Part shown: one piece after another, positions 8,071 through 16,392 of the stretch
Numbering within the stretch: position 1 is the stretch's first letter
Layout: every line of letters starts with the position of its first letter
Source: Bacillota bacterium
GTDB taxonomy: Bacteria; Bacillota; Clostridia; Acetivibrionales; DSM-1351
Length of the DNA: 36,645 nt
Assembly (NCBI GenBank): GCA_023412635.1
Contig: JAEYNI010000206.1
Coordinates: 1-36,645, forward strand
Direction: 5' to 3'
Notes under the pieces: model-generated
Told to the model about the DNA's origin: nothing
Seen by the model: only the letters and a program-made list of their open reading frames with translations
Database searches by the model: none
Program-made: the position numbers and the translations under genes

Positions 8071-8090
8071 ACAGAGATAGCATATCAAGT
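8071..8090 (+). repeat. Right copy of 20-bp direct repeat (target duplication)
   Basis: This copy is identical over 20 bases to 6732-6751; the bases outside the repeat differ on both sides. Removing 6752-8090 would restore a plausible uninterrupted divergent intergenic region between the ligase-like gene and the regulator. Confidence 0.9.
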
Positions 8091-8139
8091 TTGTATAATA
8101 TTATATCAAAAACCAATATGTTGAACATGTGAGGTCTGT

Positions 8140-8168
8140 TTGACAAAAGTATATGTGAGTAGTAAAAT
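8140..8168 (+). promoter_or_regulatory. Strong sigma-A promoter of the polysaccharide operon
   Basis: TTGACA (8140-8145) is a perfect -35 box, followed after exactly 17 bases by TAAAAT (8163-8168). The predicted start site lies about 30 bases before the ATG of the first gene. It is the only strong promoter seen before the long run of co-directional genes that ends at 26673. Confidence 0.8.
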
Positions 8169-8205
8169 AAACTTGTTCATTAACTAAACAAATGAGAGAC
8201 TTTAT

Positions 8206-8709
8206 ATGGATAAAGAATATATATTACTTACCGAAATAGAAAAAAATCCTCAGATTACTCAAAGAGAGCTTTCGAAGATGGTACAATGTTCTGTGGGAAG
8301 CATTAATATACTTCTGAGAAAAATGGCAAATCAGGGATTAATTCAAATAGAACGGATGCCTATGAGAAGAATACTATATAAGCTCACTCACGAAGGTAAT
8401 ATGGAGAGGCAACGGAAGTCAACGGAATTCATAAGAAGCAATTACAATTATTTAGAAAGCATTCGAGACAAAATATGGATTCTGATTGAAGGTTTAATCG
8501 CTGAATATGGAAAAATATCCTTGTTATTGGAAAAAGATGAGATAAGTGTGCTGGTTAAGAGTGTGGTTGGATCAAATGATAAAGTTACAATACTATCAGA
8601 TATTAGTAATTATGATGAGATATATCCAGTTGTAATTGTTAATATTTATACATATTTGAAAGAAAAGAACAGTTATAAAAATGTTATTAATTTAATTGAA
8701 TATATTTAA
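8206..8709 (+). CDS. MarR-like winged-helix regulator heading the polysaccharide operon
   Basis: A 167-residue protein. Residues about 5-60 form a winged helix-turn-helix (ITQRELSKMVQCSVGSINILLRKM, then the wing GLIQIERMPMRRILYKLT). This resembles the MarR-like regulators often found as the first gene of exopolysaccharide clusters. The C-terminal 80 residues are not an obvious ligand-binding domain. A GAGAG ribosome site precedes the ATG, and the strong promoter is just upstream, so the protein may control its own operon. No clear operator palindrome was found between 8091 and 8205. Its role as regulator is inferred from the fold and its place in the operon. Confidence 0.8.
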   Translation: MDKEYILLTEIEKNPQITQRELSKMVQCSVGSINILLRKMANQGLIQIERMPMRRILYKLTHEGNMERQRKSTEFIRSNYNYLESIRDKIWILIEGLIAEYGKISLLLEKDEISVLVKSVVGSNDKVTILSDISNYDEIYPVVIVNIYTYLKEKNSYKNVINLIEYI

Positions 8710-8731
8710 TTTTATTTTTGGGGGAATTAAA

Positions 8732-9880
8732 TTGGAAAAGAGAATTTTTCTTTCCAGTCCACATATGAGTGAGAAGGGATTTGAAAAGGAATATATAGAA
8801 CAAGCTTTCGAAACAAATTGGATAGCTCCACTTGGACCAAATGTAGATGGATTTGAGAGAGATATTGCGGAATATGTTGGTGTAAAAGGTGCTGCTGCTT
8901 TATCATCAGGGACAGCAGCGGTCCATTTAGCGCTTAAAGCTTTAGGAGTGTCGCAGGGTGATGTTGTTTTTTGCTCGAGCTTGACATTCTCAGGTAGTGT
9001 AAACCCTGTACTTTATGAGAGAGCAATTCCGGTATTTATAGATAGCGATTATGAGACATGGAATATGTCGCCAAAGGCCCTAGAAAGAGCTTACCAAAAA
9101 TACCCGAATCCTAAAGCGGTGATTGTCGTGAACTTATATGGACAGTCTGCGGACTTTGATGAGATAAGGAAAATTACAAAAAAACATAATACTCCTATAA
9201 TTGAGGATGCAGCAGAAAGTCTGGGCGCAACTTTTAATGGTAATCAGACAGGTAATTTCGGTGATATAGGAATATTTTCATTTAACGGAAACAAGATCAT
9301 AACTACCTCTGGAGGAGGGATGTTGGTTAGTAATGATGATGAAATTATAAAAAAAGTTAAGTTTTGGGCTACTCAGGCAAGAGATTCAGCTCCATGGTAC
9401 CAGCATAGTGAACTGGGATATAATTACCGTATGTCAAATATCTGCGCAGGTATTGGCAGAGGACAGATGAAAATTTTGGGAGAAAGAATTAATATAAAGA
9501 GAGGGATATTCGAAAAGTATAAAGAAGCTTTTAAAAATATTGAAGAAATTGAAATGCTGCCAATATATAGTAAGGGGGAACCTAATTATTGGCTTTCTTG
9601 CATTTTGATTAATCATAATTGTAAAGTAAAACCTATGGATGTATATCATGAACTATTAAATAATAATATTGAAAGTAGACCTATATGGAAACCTATGCAC
9701 CTTCAGCCCATTTTCTGTAATTATTCTTTCTTTAGCGTAAATATGCAGATAATGAGCGTATCAGAGGATATTTTTACAAGGGGACTATGCTTGCCAAGTG
9801 ACACGAAGATGACGAAAGAAGAGCAAGAAATAATTATTAATATAATTAAAGGAATGTTTCAAAGAAAATATGCAGATTGA
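8732..9880 (+). CDS. PLP-dependent sugar aminotransferase (DegT/DnrJ/EryC1/StrS family)
   Basis: The enzyme transfers an amino group to a 4-keto nucleotide sugar, here most likely UDP-2-acetamido-2,6-dideoxy-4-hexulose to its 4-amino form (PglE-like). I chose the TTG start at 8732 because GGGGG (8720-8724) sits directly in front; a longer open frame back to an ATG at 8696 would overlap the previous gene and has no ribosome site. This gives 382 residues, normal for the family. Motifs: SSGTAAVHLAL (58-68), EDAAESLGA (158-166, PLP-binding Asp159) and FSFNGNKIITTSGGGML with the PLP Lys at 188. The dehydratase supplying its substrate is probably at 29245; the PGT and N-acyltransferase nearby use its product. 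The sugar identity is inferred from the neighbours. Confidence 0.88.
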   Translation: MEKRIFLSSPHMSEKGFEKEYIEQAFETNWIAPLGPNVDGFERDIAEYVGVKGAAALSSGTAAVHLALKALGVSQGDVVFCSSLTFSGSVNPVLYERAIPVFIDSDYETWNMSPKALERAYQKYPNPKAVIVVNLYGQSADFDEIRKITKKHNTPIIEDAAESLGATFNGNQTGNFGDIGIFSFNGNKIITTSGGGMLVSNDDEIIKKVKFWATQARDSAPWYQHSELGYNYRMSNICAGIGRGQMKILGERINIKRGIFEKYKEAFKNIEEIEMLPIYSKGEPNYWLSCILINHNCKVKPMDVYHELLNNNIESRPIWKPMHLQPIFCNYSFFSVNMQIMSVSEDIFTRGLCLPSDTKMTKEEQEIIINIIKGMFQRKYAD

Positions 9881-10571
9881 GGATAAAAAGAATATTAAGT
9901 TACCTGACCCTCATTTTACGAAGGGTAATATCTACAGTAGATACATAAAAAGAGCAATGGATTTAATTTTATCACTATGCGCGACTATTTTACTGTCTCC
10001 AGTCATGGGAATTATTGCTTTACTAATTAAGTTTAAGTTAGGGACTCCTGTTATTTTTGTTCAAGAACGTCCAGGTTTTAAAGAAAGGATATTCACTTTA
10101 TACAAATTTAGAACTATGACAGACGAAAATGATGAAAAAGGAAAACTTTTACCTGATAATAAACGTTTGACTAGGTTTGGGAAAATCTTGAGGAGTACCT
10201 CACTTGATGAGTTACCAGAATTATTCAATATTATTAAAGGAGATATGTCAATTGTTGGTCCAAGACCGTTATTGGTTCAGTATCTTCCATTGTATAATAA
10301 ACATCAGAGACGACGTCATGAAGTAAGACCTGGATTAACGGGCCTAGCACAAGTTAATGGAAGAAACTCTATATCATGGGAAGAAAAGTTTGACTATGAC
10401 GTAAAGTATGTAGACAGTATAAGTGCTATGGCTGACTTAAAGATAATTATATTAACTATATATAAAGTATTTAAGCATGAGGGAATAAATTCACAATCAT
10501 CTGCAACGATGGACGCATTTGAGGGAACAAATATGAAGGAGTCATTAGAAAAGATGAGGGTAAACCAATGA
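9870..10571 (+). CDS. PglC-like undecaprenyl-phosphate phosphosugar transferase
   Basis: A 233-residue bacterial sugar transferase (PF02397) of the small monotopic type. It moves a phospho-sugar from UDP-sugar to undecaprenyl phosphate, the first committed membrane step of glycan assembly. A hydrophobic re-entrant helix spans about residues 28-53. The catalytic Asp-Glu pair is at 113-114 (STSLDELPELFN), followed by IVGPRPLL (128-135) and RPGLTGLAQVNGR (153-165). The start overlaps the end of the aminotransferase gene by 11 bases, so the two are translationally coupled. The pairing with an aminotransferase and a PglD-like acyltransferase suggests a diNAcBac-type or related 4-acylamido sugar as substrate. 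Confidence 0.9.
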   Translation: MQIEDKKNIKLPDPHFTKGNIYSRYIKRAMDLILSLCATILLSPVMGIIALLIKFKLGTPVIFVQERPGFKERIFTLYKFRTMTDENDEKGKLLPDNKRLTRFGKILRSTSLDELPELFNIIKGDMSIVGPRPLLVQYLPLYNKHQRRRHEVRPGLTGLAQVNGRNSISWEEKFDYDVKYVDSISAMADLKIIILTIYKVFKHEGINSQSSATMDAFEGTNMKESLEKMRVNQ

Positions 10572-11872
10572 ACATAAAAACTATAACAGTTATTGGGGCT
10601 AATGGTACTATGGGATGTAACGTTTCGGGGATATTTGCTTCTTTTGGTGACGCCAAAGTATACATGGTGTGTCGTGAGCTTGAAGCTGCTAAAGAAGCGA
10701 AAACTAAGGCAACGATGTCAGTAAAGTCCGATGCTATCGGGCTGAATTTAATCCCAAAAACATATGATGATCTAGAAGAGTGTATTTCTTCATCAGATTT
10801 AGTATTCGAGAGCGTGTCTGAGGATATCGAAGTTAAAAAAGCTATATACAACAGGATAAATCGATTTATACAACCCAACTCAATTATTGGCACCGGTACA
10901 TCAGGACTTTCTATTAATGAACTTAGTAAGTGTTTTGATAAAGAAAAAAGATGTAAGTTTATGGGAATACATATGTTTAATCCTCCCTATAACATGACCC
11001 TTTGTGAAGTGATACCTTCAGAATATACACACAAGGGTTTAATAAAAGAGGTTAAAACATATTTCAAATCTGTATTATTCAGAAACGTTGTAGAAGTGAA
11101 AGATCAACCGGCATTTATGGGTAACAGGATAGGGTTTCAATTCATAAATGAAGCATTACAGTATGCTGAATTATATAAAGATAACGGCGGAATCGATTAT
11201 ATTGATTCAATTTTGGGCCCTTTTACAGGGCGAAGCATGTCACCTCTGGTTACATCGGATTTTGTAGGTCTTGATGTTCACAAAGCAATTGTTGATAATA
11301 TTTATAACAATACTAATGATTACGCCCACGATACCTTCTTAATGCCAGAATTTGCGCTAGAACTTATTTCACAAAACAAGCTTGGAAAAAAAACTGACTG
11401 TGGCCTATATCAAACTATTAAAAACTTAGATGGATCGAAACTTATAAATGTATATGACGTAGCTACAGGCGTTTACAGACCCAGAGAAAAGTATGTATTC
11501 CCATTTGCTAAGCAGATGATTAAAGAATTAAAAGTCGGCAATTATTCGAAAGCTTTTGAACGGCTTGTTAATAATACTTCAATTGAAGCGACTATTTGTA
11601 TACAATTCCTGATTAAATATGTTATCTATGGAATAGTAACTGCAAAATCTATTGGTGAAGATATATTTTCAGTTGATGATGTTATGGCAGCAGGATACAA
11701 CTGGGTACCGCCTATTTCTGTTATAGACGCATTCGGCGGACCAGATTTATTTATATCGTTAGCTCATAAAAAGCTATCACAGGAGTTTCTTTCAAAGGTT
11801 AATGTTAATGAAATTCTGAAGGGTATACCCAAGTCGAAATATGACTTCAGACCATTCTTCAGAGCTAAGTAG
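10568..11872 (+). CDS. 3-hydroxyacyl-CoA dehydrogenase family protein
   Basis: A 434-residue NAD-dependent dehydrogenase of the 3-hydroxyacyl-CoA type. The Rossmann motif is VIGANGTMGCNVSGIFASFG (8-27). Active-site positions are present: His135 (GIHMFNPP), Glu147 (LCEVI) and Asn186 (GNRIGF), as in the His/Glu/Asn set of the family; ESVSEDIEVK (81-90) is also typical. A C-terminal helical extension of about 130 residues makes it longer than short clostridial Hbd (about 280 residues). The start overlaps the phosphosugar transferase stop (ATGA) and a thiolase gene follows at once. Such an enzyme is out of place in a glycan operon. In reverse it would reduce a 3-ketoacyl-CoA to a 3-hydroxyacyl-CoA, which could be the acyl donor for a sugar N-acyltransferase; that use is inference. 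Confidence 0.85.
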   Translation: MNIKTITVIGANGTMGCNVSGIFASFGDAKVYMVCRELEAAKEAKTKATMSVKSDAIGLNLIPKTYDDLEECISSSDLVFESVSEDIEVKKAIYNRINRFIQPNSIIGTGTSGLSINELSKCFDKEKRCKFMGIHMFNPPYNMTLCEVIPSEYTHKGLIKEVKTYFKSVLFRNVVEVKDQPAFMGNRIGFQFINEALQYAELYKDNGGIDYIDSILGPFTGRSMSPLVTSDFVGLDVHKAIVDNIYNNTNDYAHDTFLMPEFALELISQNKLGKKTDCGLYQTIKNLDGSKLINVYDVATGVYRPREKYVFPFAKQMIKELKVGNYSKAFERLVNNTSIEATICIQFLIKYVIYGIVTAKSIGEDIFSVDDVMAAGYNWVPPISVIDAFGGPDLFISLAHKKLSQEFLSKVNVNEILKGIPKSKYDFRPFFRAK

Positions 11873-11882
11873 GGAGGAAGAG

Positions 11883-13136
11883 ATGAGCAAAAAGATATAT
11901 ATACTGGGTGGAGCTCAAACAGATTTTGCACGTAACTGGAGTAAAGAAGGTAAAGGGGTAATTGCTCTATTAAAAGAAATACTTGATGATGGCCTTAAAA
12001 GTATTGGAATAACATATACTGATATAATTGAGCTAAATAAACAAGGAAAGGTAGCTTGTTTTGTAGGTAACTTTATTGCTGAATATTATGTTGATCAAGG
12101 GCATTTGGGGGCACTATTAACGGAGGTAAATCCTGCATTTTATGGAGTACCTTCCGCGCGATACGAAGCTGCTTGTGCATCTGGATCAGTAGCATTGGAC
12201 GCGGCAATTACAAAAGTTAGGGCAGAAGATTATGACTTGGCTTTAGTGATTGGGTGGGAGTTAATGAAGACTGTAGATTCAAAATCATGCGGAGATTTTT
12301 TAGGTAGGGCTGCATTTTATGAAGATGAAGCGGATGGAATAGACTTCCCATTTCCAAAGCTATTTGGTAAATTAGCTGATGAGACAATAACCAAGTATAA
12401 TCTAGATGAAAAAACATACTTGGATAATCTGGCAAAGATTTCTGTTAAGAATTATACAAATGCTAAAAGAAATCCCAATGCTCAGACAAAGAAATGGTTT
12501 ATGAATGAAGCTCAGGCATCAACAAGAGGTACATTAACGAATAGTTTAATTGGTGGTAAACTAAGCATATCAGACTGTTCGCAAGTCACAGATGGAGCAG
12601 CATTTATAGCAATTGCTTCAGAAAGGTTTGTCAAGGAAAGCTTTAATAATGTGAAATATCCTATTGTAAAAGGATGGGGGCATAGGGTCGCACCTATGAG
12701 GTTCAACAAAAAAATAGAAGATGGTTTTGATAATGACTATATTTTACCATGGACAAGACAAGCCGTTGTTGATGCATATATAAGAGCTGGTCTTAATGTG
12801 GAAGATATGGATTTTTTTGAAACACATGATTGTTTTACATCTAGTGAATATGCAGCAATCTCGGCGTTTGGAATTACAGCACCTGGCCATGAATATGAAG
12901 CCATTGAGAGAGGAATTACATCCTTCTATGGAGAAAAACCAATTAATCCAAGCGGTGGACTTATTGGCTGTGGACATCCGGTTGGGGCAAGTGGAGTAAG
13001 AATGTTTTTGGATTTATATAAACAGGTTACAGGTACAGCAGGAGGATATCAGTTAAAAAGTGCCAATAATGGTCTAATGTTGAACATTGGTGGAAGTGCT
13101 ACTACTAATTATGTTTTTATTGTTGGAAAAGAATGA
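11883..13136 (+). CDS. Thiolase (acetyl-CoA acetyltransferase-like, SCP-x type)
   Basis: A 417-residue thiolase-fold enzyme. The nucleophile is Cys98 in YEAACASGS. The second site contains H315 (ETHDCFTSSE, the HDCF form of SCP-x-like thiolases rather than NEAF), and the third is GGLIGCGHPVGASG with Cys363 and His365. All key residues are intact. I chose ATG 11883, since GGGAGGAAG lies right before it; an upstream start at 11841 would overlap the previous gene. With the preceding 3-hydroxyacyl-CoA dehydrogenase it forms a two-gene unit able, in principle, to make acetoacetyl-CoA (or another 3-ketoacyl-CoA) and reduce it. It could instead be a related acyltransferase or condensing enzyme. The position directly before an N-acyltransferase gene points to donor supply. 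Confidence 0.85.
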   Translation: MSKKIYILGGAQTDFARNWSKEGKGVIALLKEILDDGLKSIGITYTDIIELNKQGKVACFVGNFIAEYYVDQGHLGALLTEVNPAFYGVPSARYEAACASGSVALDAAITKVRAEDYDLALVIGWELMKTVDSKSCGDFLGRAAFYEDEADGIDFPFPKLFGKLADETITKYNLDEKTYLDNLAKISVKNYTNAKRNPNAQTKKWFMNEAQASTRGTLTNSLIGGKLSISDCSQVTDGAAFIAIASERFVKESFNNVKYPIVKGWGHRVAPMRFNKKIEDGFDNDYILPWTRQAVVDAYIRAGLNVEDMDFFETHDCFTSSEYAAISAFGITAPGHEYEAIERGITSFYGEKPINPSGGLIGCGHPVGASGVRMFLDLYKQVTGTAGGYQLKSANNGLMLNIGGSATTNYVFIVGKE

Positions 13137-13152
13137 GGTGTATCAAGCATTT

Positions 13153-13803
13153 ATGAAAAAGTTGGTTATTGTTGGAGCTGGCGGCTTGGGGAGAGAAGTT
13201 GCATGGCTTATTGAAAGAATAAATGAAGTAAAACCTACTTGGGACCTAATAGGCTTTGTTGACGATAATGAACATTTGTTGGGGAACATAATTAGTGGAT
13301 ACCCTGTTATAGGGGCAAGTGAATGGTTAAAAAATAATAATGATGAACTGCACACTATATGTGCAATTGGATCGGCAAATACTAGAAAAAAGGTGATCAC
13401 CAAATTAGGGAATATTAAGTTTGCAACTATCATCGATCCAAAAGTAGAAATATCAAAAAGAGTTAAAATAGGACATGGCTGCATTATTTTCCCGGGAACT
13501 ATTTTAACAGTTGATATCGATATTAGCTCCCATGTTATAATTAACAATAACTGCACAATTGGTCATGATGCTATTATCAAAGATTTTGTTACTTTATATC
13601 CCAGTGTAAATATCTCAGGAAATACTTTTATCGGTGATTCTGTTGAAATGGGAACTGGTAGCCAGATTATTCAAGGTATCAAAATAGGACAAGGAGCTAT
13701 TGTTGGTGCAGGTGCTGTAGTTGTAAGAGAACTTCCGGATGAATGTACAGCAGTTGGATGTCCTGCAAAACCAATAAAGTTTCATGAGGCTATAAAGGAA
13801 TAG
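13153..13803 (+). CDS. PglD/NeuD-like sugar N-acyltransferase
   Basis: A 216-residue enzyme with an N-terminal nucleotide-sugar-binding Rossmann-like domain (VIVGAGGLGREVAWLIE, 5-21; IGFVDD, 33-38) and a C-terminal left-handed beta-helix of hexapeptide repeats. The likely general base is His138 (CTIGHDA), as in PglD. The family acylates the 4-amino group of UDP-4-amino-4,6-dideoxy sugars, or O-acetylates sialic acid in NeuD. I chose ATG 13153 (GAGGTG at 13135-13140); the longer frame to 13087 overlaps the thiolase. PglD uses acetyl-CoA, but the two upstream CoA-lipid genes suggest that here the donor may be a 3-hydroxyacyl-CoA. A gap of 120 bases follows without a clear promoter. Confidence 0.87.
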   Translation: MKKLVIVGAGGLGREVAWLIERINEVKPTWDLIGFVDDNEHLLGNIISGYPVIGASEWLKNNNDELHTICAIGSANTRKKVITKLGNIKFATIIDPKVEISKRVKIGHGCIIFPGTILTVDIDISSHVIINNNCTIGHDAIIKDFVTLYPSVNISGNTFIGDSVEMGTGSQIIQGIKIGQGAIVGAGAVVVRELPDECTAVGCPAKPIKFHEAIKE

Positions 13804-13923
13804 GAGGAAACGTTGTAAATAATTGACGTATATAGTAAGTATAATAGATTCTATATCTAGATTTGTGTTATTTTGGCCGAAAAGTTGGAATCAAAGTTAC
13901 TTTGGATATAGAGGGGGAGACAG

Positions 13924-15024
13924 TTGAAACATATTTTGATATTAGCAAATAATGACATAGGGTTATACTCATTTAGAAGAGAACTTATTATGAAGCTTTT
14001 GAAACAGTACAAAGTAACAATTTGTGTACCGTACGGGCCAAGAGTTGAAGATCTGACTGCACTTGGCTGCAAGTTTGTAGATATCCAACTTGATAGGAGA
14101 GGACTAAATCCTTTTAAAGATATAAAACTTCTGTTTAGGTACTGGGTAATATTTAATAACGAAAAACCAGATATAGTATTGACGTATACAATAAAGCCAA
14201 ATGTTTATGGAGGATTCATTAGCGCGCTTAAAAACATACCATATATCGTGAATATTACTGGGCTTGGAGCGGCGTTTGAGAATAGAGGAATAGTTAAATT
14301 AATTGCAACTCTGTTATATAAAATTAGTATGAGAAAGTGTTCTTGTATATTTTTCCAGAACATTGACACAAAAAACAGACTATTGCCACTGCTTAGACAT
14401 GATACATATCACGAGATTATTCCTGGTTCGGGAGTTAATACTAATGATTTTGAATTCAGCGAGTACCCGGATAAGAGAGAGTGCATTGTCTTCAATTATG
14501 TAGGAAGGATAATGAAGATAAAAGGGATTGAGGAGTTTCTATTTTGTTCAAAAGAAATTAAGCGGGAATATCCATACGTAACATTTAATGTTATAGGCGC
14601 AATTGATGATTTGCAATATGAAGCTATCATACGCAAGTATGATAAACTTAAAATAATTAATTACCTAGGGCAGCAATCTGACATGAAATCATTTATAAGG
14701 GATTCCAATGCAGTTATACATGCAAGCCATAGCGAAGGGATGTCAAATGTTCTTTTAGAACATTGTTCCATGGGCCGTCCATGCATAGCACCCAATATTC
14801 CCGGGTGCAAGGAAATTGTTGAACATGGAATAAATGGTTTTTTGTTTACTGTTTGTGATAGTCAGGATATGTTAAAAAAGATTAAAGATTTTATTAATAT
14901 AGATTATTCAACAATGGCTCTAATGGGGCTTGAAGCTAGAAAAAAAGTTGAGATTTGCTTTGATAGGGACATAATTATAGATGCGTATCTAGCCGCTATT
15001 GATCGGGCACTTACTTCTGATTAG
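13924..15024 (+). CDS. Glycosyltransferase family 4, PglA-like
   Basis: A 366-residue GT-B fold retaining glycosyltransferase. The N-terminal domain contains DIVLTYTIKPNVYGG (62-76) and NITGLGAAFE. The C-terminal domain has FNYVGRIMKIKGIEEF and HASHSEGMSNVLLEHCSMG with the E-x7-E motif, followed by NIPGCKEIV. The order of motifs resembles PglA, which adds the second sugar to undecaprenyl-PP-bacillosamine. TTG at 13924 is the start, set by GGGGGAGA just before it (13913-13920). Its place right after the initiation genes (PGT, aminotransferase, N-acyltransferase) fits second-sugar addition. Donor sugar unknown; UDP-GalNAc from the 18040 epimerase is possible. Confidence 0.87.
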   Translation: MKHILILANNDIGLYSFRRELIMKLLKQYKVTICVPYGPRVEDLTALGCKFVDIQLDRRGLNPFKDIKLLFRYWVIFNNEKPDIVLTYTIKPNVYGGFISALKNIPYIVNITGLGAAFENRGIVKLIATLLYKISMRKCSCIFFQNIDTKNRLLPLLRHDTYHEIIPGSGVNTNDFEFSEYPDKRECIVFNYVGRIMKIKGIEEFLFCSKEIKREYPYVTFNVIGAIDDLQYEAIIRKYDKLKIINYLGQQSDMKSFIRDSNAVIHASHSEGMSNVLLEHCSMGRPCIAPNIPGCKEIVEHGINGFLFTVCDSQDMLKKIKDFINIDYSTMALMGLEARKKVEICFDRDIIIDAYLAAIDRALTSD

Positions 15025-15080
15025 CCAATAAATAGCCGAGTTGAATAAGTATTTTGAAAGGAATACAAGGGAGAACGAAA

Positions 15081-16391
15081 ATGGAATTATATAAGAAAAT
15101 AGTTAATAGGGAAGAAAATATTAGCCTTGTCGGATTGGGTTATGTGGGACTTCCCATAGCAGTAGCATTTTCACAAGAAGTAAATGTTATAGGCTTTGAC
15201 ATTAACCAGTCTAAAATTGATATGTATAATAGCGGCATCGATGTTACTAATGAAGTTGGAGATGAATTAATTAAAAACTGCAAAGTAGTTTTTACATCAG
15301 ATGAGACCAAATTAAGAGAAGCGAAGTTTCATATAATAGCCGTCCCAACACCTATTAATATGGACAAAACACCTGACTTATCACCAATTATAGGAGCAAG
15401 CCGAATAGTCGGGAGAAATTTGACCAAAGGTTCAATTGTAGTATATGAATCAACGGTTTATCCGGGTGTTACTGAAGAAGTGTGCCTACCTATATTAGAA
15501 AAAGAATCAGGCTTAAAATGTGGTATAGATTTTAAAATAGGATACTCGCCTGAACGTATTAACCCAAGCGATAAAGTACATACTCTTGCGACAATAACCA
15601 AAATAGTTTCCGGTATGGATGAAGAAACATTGCATAATATTGCCAAAATTTACGAAATTGTTGTCAAGGCAGGTATTTACCGAGCCGAGTCAATTAAGGT
15701 AGCTGAAGCCGCTAAAATTATTGAGAATAGTCAAAGAGATATTAATATTGCCTTCATTAATGAACTTTCCATTATTCTAAATAAGCTTGATATAGATACT
15801 AAGGCTGTTCTAAATGCTGCTAGAACGAAATGGAACTTTTTGGACTTTAAGCCTGGTTTGGTTGGTGGACACTGTATAGGGGTTGACCCATATTACCTTA
15901 CACATAAAGCTGAACAGGTTGGTTATCATTCACAGGTAATTCTCGCGGGAAGACGTATAAACGACGGCATGGGAAAATATGTAGCAGAAATGACAGTCAA
16001 AAAAATCATATCTACTAAAGATACTATTACTAAAGCGCGTGTCGGAATAATGGGATTTACATTTAAAGAAAATTGTAAGGATACGCGGAATACAAAAGTA
16101 TTTGATATTATAAATGAATTAGGGGAGTACAAAATTTATCCCATTGTTTATGATCCTGTTGCAGATGTAGAAGAGGCCAAGCGCTTATATAATATATCTC
16201 TTGTAGATATGGAGGAAATGAAAGACCTGGATGCACTTATAATAACTGTAAGTCATAAGGAGTTTTTAAATATTACTAGATATGAAATAGATAAGATGAT
16301 GAAGCCAAATAGTAAAATTTTAATAGATGTTAAAGGAATACTCGATAAATTAGAATATGTAAAAGCCGGATACAATTATTGGAGGTTATAG
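15081..16391 (+). CDS. Nucleotide-sugar dehydrogenase (UDP-HexNAc 6-dehydrogenase, TviB/WbpO-like)
   Basis: A 436-residue UDP-glucose/GDP-mannose dehydrogenase family enzyme. It oxidises C6 of a UDP-sugar to the uronic acid in two NAD-dependent steps. The N-terminal NAD motif is VGLGYVGLPIA (17-27), then VPTPIN (88-93), STVYPG (124-129) and GYSPERINP (154-162). The catalytic Cys is 265 in GGHCIGVDPYYL, the form seen in WbpA/WbpO/TviB/VipA rather than in plain UDP-glucose dehydrogenases. The chosen ATG 15081 follows AAGGGAG; a TTG at 15054 has no good site. The downstream WbpP/TviC-like epimerase (18040) makes UDP-GalNAc, so the likely product is UDP-GalNAcA. UDP-GlcNAcA is the alternative. 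Confidence 0.88.
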   Translation: MELYKKIVNREENISLVGLGYVGLPIAVAFSQEVNVIGFDINQSKIDMYNSGIDVTNEVGDELIKNCKVVFTSDETKLREAKFHIIAVPTPINMDKTPDLSPIIGASRIVGRNLTKGSIVVYESTVYPGVTEEVCLPILEKESGLKCGIDFKIGYSPERINPSDKVHTLATITKIVSGMDEETLHNIAKIYEIVVKAGIYRAESIKVAEAAKIIENSQRDINIAFINELSIILNKLDIDTKAVLNAARTKWNFLDFKPGLVGGHCIGVDPYYLTHKAEQVGYHSQVILAGRRINDGMGKYVAEMTVKKIISTKDTITKARVGIMGFTFKENCKDTRNTKVFDIINELGEYKIYPIVYDPVADVEEAKRLYNISLVDMEEMKDLDALIITVSHKEFLNITRYEIDKMMKPNSKILIDVKGILDKLEYVKAGYNYWRL

Positions 16392-16392
16392 A

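Noticed and set aside
8066..8099. TTGACA at the IS right junction with TATAAT downstream as a hybrid promoter
   Set aside because: The spacing is 22 bases, too long for sigma-A. A perfect 17-base-spaced promoter exists further downstream, so I mention the pair only as a curiosity.
8696..8731. Upstream ATG (8696) for the aminotransferase
   Set aside because: It lies inside the regulator gene and has no ribosome site. TTG 8732 is preceded by GGGGG, and the resulting N-terminus fits the family.
13804..13923. Promoter in the 120-base gap before the PglA-like gene (TTGACG and TATAAT visible)
   Set aside because: The two boxes are only about 11 bases apart, and no alternative pairing has acceptable spacing.
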